Below are positions 57,795-64,000 of a DNA stretch of 64,000 nt, in pieces. The stretch is from positions 186,001 through 250,000 of the forward strand of contig PEDN01001363.1 in NCBI GenBank assembly GCA_003864495.1. The letters run 5' to 3'. Within the stretch, counting starts at the first letter, position 1, and every line of letters starts with the position of its first letter. The position numbers were made by a program, and so were the translations under genes. This DNA is from Nemopilema nomurai. Taxonomy: Eukaryota > Cnidaria > Scyphozoa > Rhizostomeae > Rhizostomatidae. Under the pieces are notes generated by a model, which saw only the letters and a program-made list of their open reading frames with translations, was not told the DNA's origin and ran no database searches.

Positions 57795-57921
57795 CATCTA
57801 ACGATACAACATTGCTTAAGGGGTCGAAGGGGGCTGCAATGACCAAGATGACATGGAATAGAATGGGGGTCGCAAAGTCACAAAATATCTCACGGTGTTC
57901 CAACTACTTTTGGCAGATATT
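57795..57921 (-). repeat. Truncated copy of the mariner-like MITE (right end)
   Basis: ACATTGCTTAAGG, then GGTGTTCCAACTACTTTTGG, matches the right half of the intact copy at 41715-41989 (CATTGTTTAAGG and the same end). The last bases have changed from GCGGGCATTG to GCAGATATTTG, and no left end is found. Confidence 0.65.
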
Positions 57922-58364
57922 TGAGTAGTTTTTTGAAGCAGTTCTTAGCATGCAACGGACAACATTTGAAAACTAAAACATTTTAACCTAGGATAGGGTT
58001 ATATTCTTGGTGCATCTAAGGGAATGGCGTTTTTTGCAGCAGTATTTCAAACACGGGGAATTTTTTCCAAGTAAATTTTGTCTGCTTTTAACTATTGATT
58101 TCATTTTGATACCAATCCATTGTCATCAAGAAACAGGTGGACACTACTGATAAATGTACCACTTCAGAGGTACACCTTGGCTACGATTGCATCCCTATTT
58201 TGAGGAGAGAATTTCGAAAAACTTAGGGCAATTTTCAGCAAATAATATTATGCTTAACTCAAGGAAGAATTTCCAACGGTCAGAATAAATTTTGGGTCTC
58301 TTGCTATTAGCATGAAGATAATGCATCAAGCTTGATCTCATCTGGCAGTGGGTGCAATTTCAAG

Positions 58365-58450
58365 CTTGTTGTTTAGCGCTGGTTGTTCTTGTTGTTTAGC
58401 GCTGGTTGTTGTTGTTGTTCAGTGCTGGTTGTTGTTGTTCAGTGCTGGTG
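58365..58450. repeat. Minisatellite built on TTGTTGTTTAGCGCTGG
   Basis: Four tandem units of about 18-27 bases, each a GTT run followed by AGCGCTGG or AGTGCTGG. Confidence 0.85.
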
Positions 58451-61400
58451 AAAGTGTTTTCTTCTTTGATTAAATTGAGACACAGTAAAGCGTGATCGAT
58501 GGTCATTTGTCGGTGAACCAGAATAAGCCATTTCTTCAGAGTTAAGAGTATTAGAAAACAGTAGCATACTAGCTGAAGAGGCGTGGTCTCTCCAAAGCTC
58601 CTTCCAACAGAACAAGTCTCATCCCAATTCATTGGATTAAAACACAGATTTTTCTATCAAGTAAGCTTTCATGAAAATACCGTCGTAACCACTGCAAAGC
58701 GCAGCGTCGATATATAAAGTAATAGCTTTGCTTGGATGGGATTCCTTCAAGAAAGAAGCTGGAATGAAAGGCTTGGTGTGAGCATTGACGTCGTCTGAAG
58801 GAGTTTAAACTTCGGCGTAAGTGATAAGCTCCGCTTTGTGTTGCTGCCTTTCGCAAGTGGCACTCTATTCTGATCGTATATGTTTCCTTGACTAATTTCT
58901 TTGTGAATGCTGTTATTGTCTCAGCACCCAAGTAGGATAGTAGCAGTTGTTGAAGCCGCAAAATGTCCGAGGATTTGCTTACTGGTCTTGTGAAGTAAAT
59001 GAATTGTCAGACGTGTGAGTGGGCCGTAAAACAACTGGCTTCCAGTGCTCGTCAAGTCCGCATTCTAAAGATCACGCTGATCTAACTGGTCGCAAATAGT
59101 TATTGGAACACACCAGCATGTTCAGATTATTGTATCTTAAGAGTGTAGTGGTGTAGACTCAACAGAGAGCTGAAATACTCCTCTTGTTGCTGGCCAGTCT
59201 CATGCTATATCATTTACATGTGTATTCCCTCTGTGTAGATTGGTGTCATAGTGATTGCTCAGTCTTGAATCATGCAATCTTACAATGTCAATCGTCATGT
59301 TTATTGCTGCTGGATCCCTTTCAAACGCCTGCAGAAATGACGAAATCACTATCAGTTTGGGAAACTCTTACTTCCATCCTAGTTTTTAAAGTTGCCTAGA
59401 ATCGCCAAACCCCAATGAATAGAAGATTAGGCATTGACTAAATATGAAGAGGTGCTGTGATTGTTAATATTTGATTTGGCAGATATTGTACAAGATTCTT
59501 CCCCGAATAATGGCATGCTACATAGTCGCTATTTAGCAGTAAATTATGCGCTTAAGTGTAATGTGCGTATCTTAAATGACTTTTGAGGAGTTCTTTGTTA
59601 GCACTGGATGTCCGTCAGATTCCCTAGAGTACCTAGAGGAGTGAATTGCAAGTGCTAACGCACTGACGTCACAGTAAGCGGAACTGAAGGTTACCGTTTC
59701 TCTGTGAAAGACCTGGTTTCGAACAATGTCCCTAGCTCATCTCAAGAAGATAAGATGAGAAATTCTCCACGTTTGGGTCAGATTAAGACCTCTGATAGCA
59801 GTTCTTGGGCTAGACTTGCGTTTGTTTGTTCTTGGGTTGGATTGTCAATTCTAAGAAGTAACGGGCCCGGGCTAACTTTCTTATCATAGGCGGTTAACAA
59901 ATAATCATCAATTGCCCACAATTTTGGAAAGATTTTGCTCTTATGATTTGTGCTTCATTTTGATCCAAATACGAACATTTCCCAAACAAACAATGTATGT
60001 AACCTATATCGCAATAAGTCATAAACTTCAAACGAGGGACAGTCAGCATTTGCAAGATTCCCTCTTCTGCCTACACTTCATTTCCCCTACTTTATGATAA
60101 TTCATACGCCTTCGCGATACATTTATATAGTGGAGAAAAAAGGGGTAATTCTCCTGAGTAAAGCGTACATTAGTTATTAAAGCAATAATTTCGAGCCTTC
60201 TCTTTCGCACTCTAATTTGAACCGAGGAACCAAGAGAAACTTTTGCATGTTTTTCGCCAAAGGCAAGCTTTATTTTAGAGAAAGTGCTACCTTCCAAAAT
60301 AATTGCAGTGTTTCTGCACAACCAAAGAGTGAATTTTTCGATAGAAAATTTAAATTAAAATGCAAACCATGAGAATGTTTCCCCATCAAAAGAGGCAAAG
60401 GAACCCGAACTATCATAGAATGTTAAGGTATGTGTGCCTCTGGATGAATCTTTTCTATTACACCTCTCCCGTATACTGTGGTGTAGTCTTTTCATAGTAG
60501 TTCTAGAATGCTTTCAAAGCTGTTTGTGTCTTATACCAAATGCGACTTCTCAAATGCCAGTCTTCTCCCTTCGTGTCATTATCATTGGATGTAAGATCAC
60601 CCTCTCATATGAGATTGAGGATTCTTAAGAAGGTGTCTCCATGTTTAAGCGGTCTCTTATGATCAAGGTGGTTCTTTTCCGATGCTTTTGCAAGTGCAAA
60701 TATCAATTGAATACCTTACAGTTTTCTTCAAAAAACTCTTGTAAAATGCTTTTGCAAAATGTCGTTGAACAAACAAAGGAGTTCCAAAATCTTTTCTCTA
60801 ACTCTCTCAATGATCAGCATGAGTATTGGCAACACACATTTGTATTGCATTGTAATTGTTCGTATCGCATCATCTCTAATCACGCGAGATGCGCTGTAAG
60901 CATTTTGAAGTGCTGCAAACTTTTCCCGCTATCGTTCAGTATCTCTCTTCAAGCGTTCGCTCTAGCAGATTCATTGACGTCATCATTATTGATTTGTCAG
61001 CAGCAGGGGTCCCCGAAAAATCGCTTGTTGATCCGAACTCTTCGCATAAACTGCTTAACGTCTGCTAACGGTGACAAAGGCAATTCTTCGAGGATCAACG
61101 TCTGGCTTGGATAAGTTCAGTCTTATCATGCAATTATTTGACATCAGTCCTTATAAGACGGTGTCTGATGCAGATTAGAAATCATCAGATTCAAGAGATT
61201 TGAAACGTCACTTTCAAAGGTGCGGACACGGAAACCAAGCTCTTTACCTTTCAGACTGACCCGTTATGCCTTTTGCGATTTACCAAAGTGATATTTACAA
61301 CGGGTTAAGTCGGAAAATATTTGAATCAATTGATAGACCCGTTTATTTTTCAAGATTTCCAATATGATAGAAGCTGAATACACATCTTAAAATTGACTTC

Positions 61401-64000
61401 TTTGTGACAACTTTTGTTGCATCTGGAAGATTAAACTTGATGCAAGAGACTACAATTTTGTTTGCCGGCATTAGCAATGTTGAGATTTTGTTGGTTTTGA
61501 CCAATTTTTAAAGTAACGAATATTATCTTGCAAGTACTGTTAGCTAAGAGTTCTGCACTGCTGGTAATCTGCATTTCTATGCAATGCTGACAGTAGCTTT
61601 ATCAGATTGTTGTTCATTTAGAAGGCCAATGCCGAATCTTGCTGTTGGTGGCATTCAATGGTCCAGGTTCCCTAATGTAGCTCTTTCGTGCGGATGGTGT
61701 GAAGAAATTGTATCCAAACTATGTAGATGACGTTGGTAGCCTTTGGAGAACATCAACATATAAGCAATTCCATTGCTCCCTATATGGTTTGATAAAAGCT
61801 TTCATTTCCTTTCTTTGTAAAGCGTGGTTTTTATAGATCAATCTTCATATTAGAACTTCTTTGAAAAAGAATTTCTTGTTGTCTCACCGTTTCATAATAG
61901 GTATTTGGTCTAGCAAGGGTATTTCCAGCCCGCTTCGGTTGCAATCATTCCCTTCACAGAAGAGGTTATTCCCCAATTCTTGTCACAATGCTATGTGGCT
62001 CTGCTCTGGATGAACATGTTCCATATGTCACCCTGTCATCACACATGACACACGATCACTAAAACTCACCCAAATAGCCGGACGCCCCAAGTTGTAACGT
62101 TTAGTGAAAGCCTTCCTTTCCCTTGGTCAAAGCTTGGAGTTTCATATTTTGCTGCCTAGATTCGTTTTTGATCATGTCCTAACAAAGCTGGCATATATGT
62201 TACTGCTTATTTCATGCATCAGTTCAATCAGCCCTATCAGCTTTCCCCTCAAAATTTTCTTGAACAAAAATAAAGAACTAGTAAAGCAATAAAAAATCAT
62301 GAACTCTAGTTTTATTGCAGTTGAATGACTTGAATGTTTCTACAATTTAGCAGGTTTAATCAGGAACTGTACCTATTGTCAAAGTGATGTTTAGAGATTT
62401 GGAGAGTGTTTTTAGCCTCATTCTACTTCATAACATCACATAATACATTAAGAATGACCAATAGTGATGTGACATCAAATTAATGACATGACATAACACA
62501 GCAAATAATATGTTATTTTGGATCTTTACCCTAACAATATCTTCGTTATCGCATTTTCGTTACTTCATTTCCAAGCAGCTGCCTTGAAGATTCTAGCAAA
62601 TGCTCATTTTTGCACTATCTATTATGTCACTAGCATGAAGAGTTGTTGTGTTGATGTGAGTACAACAACTTCAAATGATGCAAATTACGTTCTTTGCTTT
62701 TTTCATCTGCATTCTCCTCATTTAGCAAGGCCAGCTTCGCTTCATGTTGGATGGCTTGTCCCTCTAATATTCCGTAGTCGCAGGTTAATTACTCTTCCAT
62801 CTTTTTATTACCTATATTTTCTAATCAATTATATTTTCAATATTCACTTTTCAATCTATTTATTCAGCAGTGGCCTATTCCCAGATTCATTTTGTTTTTT
62901 CTATTAAGAAACGGCTTTCTTTTATTCTTACCGTATTTAAGATGAAATGTCGGGTATCAATGGAAAGGCCGATTCAGGACTATAGGAGTGGGCTAAAAAG
63001 TAAATAGCTGGTGAAAATTGTATTCAGGTAAATAAGATACGGCCTTATTGAGGCGTAGGTGCTGTGTGTTTCACTTTCTTTGACGAAAGTGTCACCAGGA
63101 CAACTCCTGACTGAATTCGATGGGATTGCGTTGTTTGACAAACAGCGGATTCGTGTATGACTTGTTTGTGTGACGATTAAGTCGAAAGAATTGGCGGGAG
63201 ATGAAGCGAGGCACACCCATGAAGAGATAACGCTGTTATGCAGAGAGTTGATTGTAAATGAAGCGAAGCTGCATCTGTCACCGAGTGCCACCATCTATAT
63301 GTCTTCGATTCTCATTGAAGTCGGTCAGGCAATTTATCAAGCTGGCATGTGGTTTTTTAAATCTTTGCTACAATACACACCGCTTTGTGCTAATGGTTTG
63401 CTAGCTGCAATTGCATGATAGCCTTGCCATGGTAATTCTTTTATCTTTGATCAAGCCTATGCATAATTTAGAGCGTTTTATTGGTATAAAAGCAAGGCCG
63501 CTTGTAATTGCATTTGATTTTCCTGGAATCAACTGGCTCCTGTAGTTCGCGATTTTTGGTGAGTAATCTCATATTAGGATGATGTATGTCTGCATAGAAG
63601 GATCATTACCATCTATTCACTTCAATACGAGATATCTTCAATGATTTATCTGTTTTTATTAATTTTGTTTGTAGAATAATATCATGGCCAGTCAGAATTC
63701 TTGCCTAGAAAAATCAAGCGAAGCAGACCTGATATATGGAAAGCCACCTAAACATTAGTTTTTGGCATAAGTAGTGAAATTACTGAGTAAACAGCGGCAA
63801 TAACGCGTTCAGAAAATTGCCACGAATATTAACATATTCATATACAACAGAAGCATGAACTGCAAGAAATAAATAATGACATTTCCAAGTTCAGACGGTC
63901 TATTCGAATCAATGGAATAACGGTGTAAAACTCTTTTAATAAGAGCGGTTAACACTTTTTTTAAGATTTATTGAAATTTAAAGCATCACACAGATTTTTA
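58451..64000. other. Gene-poor right end of the window
   Basis: 5.5 kb without a recognised gene. Two reading frames stand out by length or composition: 60641-61114 (157 codons from an ATG) and 63170-63418 (82 codons from a GTG). Neither shows a known domain or convincing splice sites. No RNA gene was recognised. Confidence 0.45.

Overview
The window is nuclear DNA from an animal. It is AT-rich, genes are split by short AT-rich introns with ordinary GT-AG splice sites, and old transposons of several classes fill the gaps. The gene content (an Ig-domain/TIR receptor, a SOCS4/5-type adaptor, a fibrinogen-domain lectin-like protein, glycosaminoglycan-linker and O-glycan type glycosyltransferases) together with BEL/Pao, Penelope-like and CR1/L2-like elements fits a cnidarian, most likely an anthozoan. 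That placement is inference from gene style; no species marker is present.

Layout. About 0.7-9.4 kb (+): an IL-1R/TLR-like receptor whose 5' end probably lies left of the window. Two 42-base cysteine-rich micro-exons are followed by Ig, Ig, a GCC2/GCC3-like cysteine-rich exon, Ig, a transmembrane exon and a terminal TIR exon; every intron is in phase 1. 11.7-15.2 kb (+): a B3GAT3-type glucuronosyltransferase of five exons, including a 25-base micro-exon. 15.5-22.2 kb (-): a decayed 6.7 kb BEL/Pao retrotransposon with both LTRs. 24.4-26.7 kb (-): a three-exon beta-1,3-galactosyltransferase-family enzyme. 30.3-31.9 kb (-): a two-exon SOCS4/5-like gene. 33.7-35.2 kb: a TA-flanked inverted-repeat transposon split by a 5'-truncated LINE with a long GATA tail. 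38.0-38.3 kb (+): fossil GIY-YIG end of a Penelope-like element. 39.0-40.4 kb (-): a two-exon fibrinogen-domain protein. 43.3-49.7 kb (+): the nine-exon SAE1 gene (SUMO E1 small subunit), with a 200-base GA repeat in one intron. 49.7-64 kb: gene-poor sequence with minisatellites, transposon ends and a few unexplained reading frames.

The genes are not an operon. They cover glycan synthesis (B3GAT3, beta-1,3-GalT), SUMO activation (SAE1) and innate immune signalling or recognition (Ig/TIR receptor, SOCS4/5-like adaptor, fibrinogen-domain protein). The strongest candidate for something undescribed is the receptor: a TIR receptor that mixes Ig domains with GCC2/GCC3-like cysteine-rich modules, built entirely from symmetric phase 1-1 exons.
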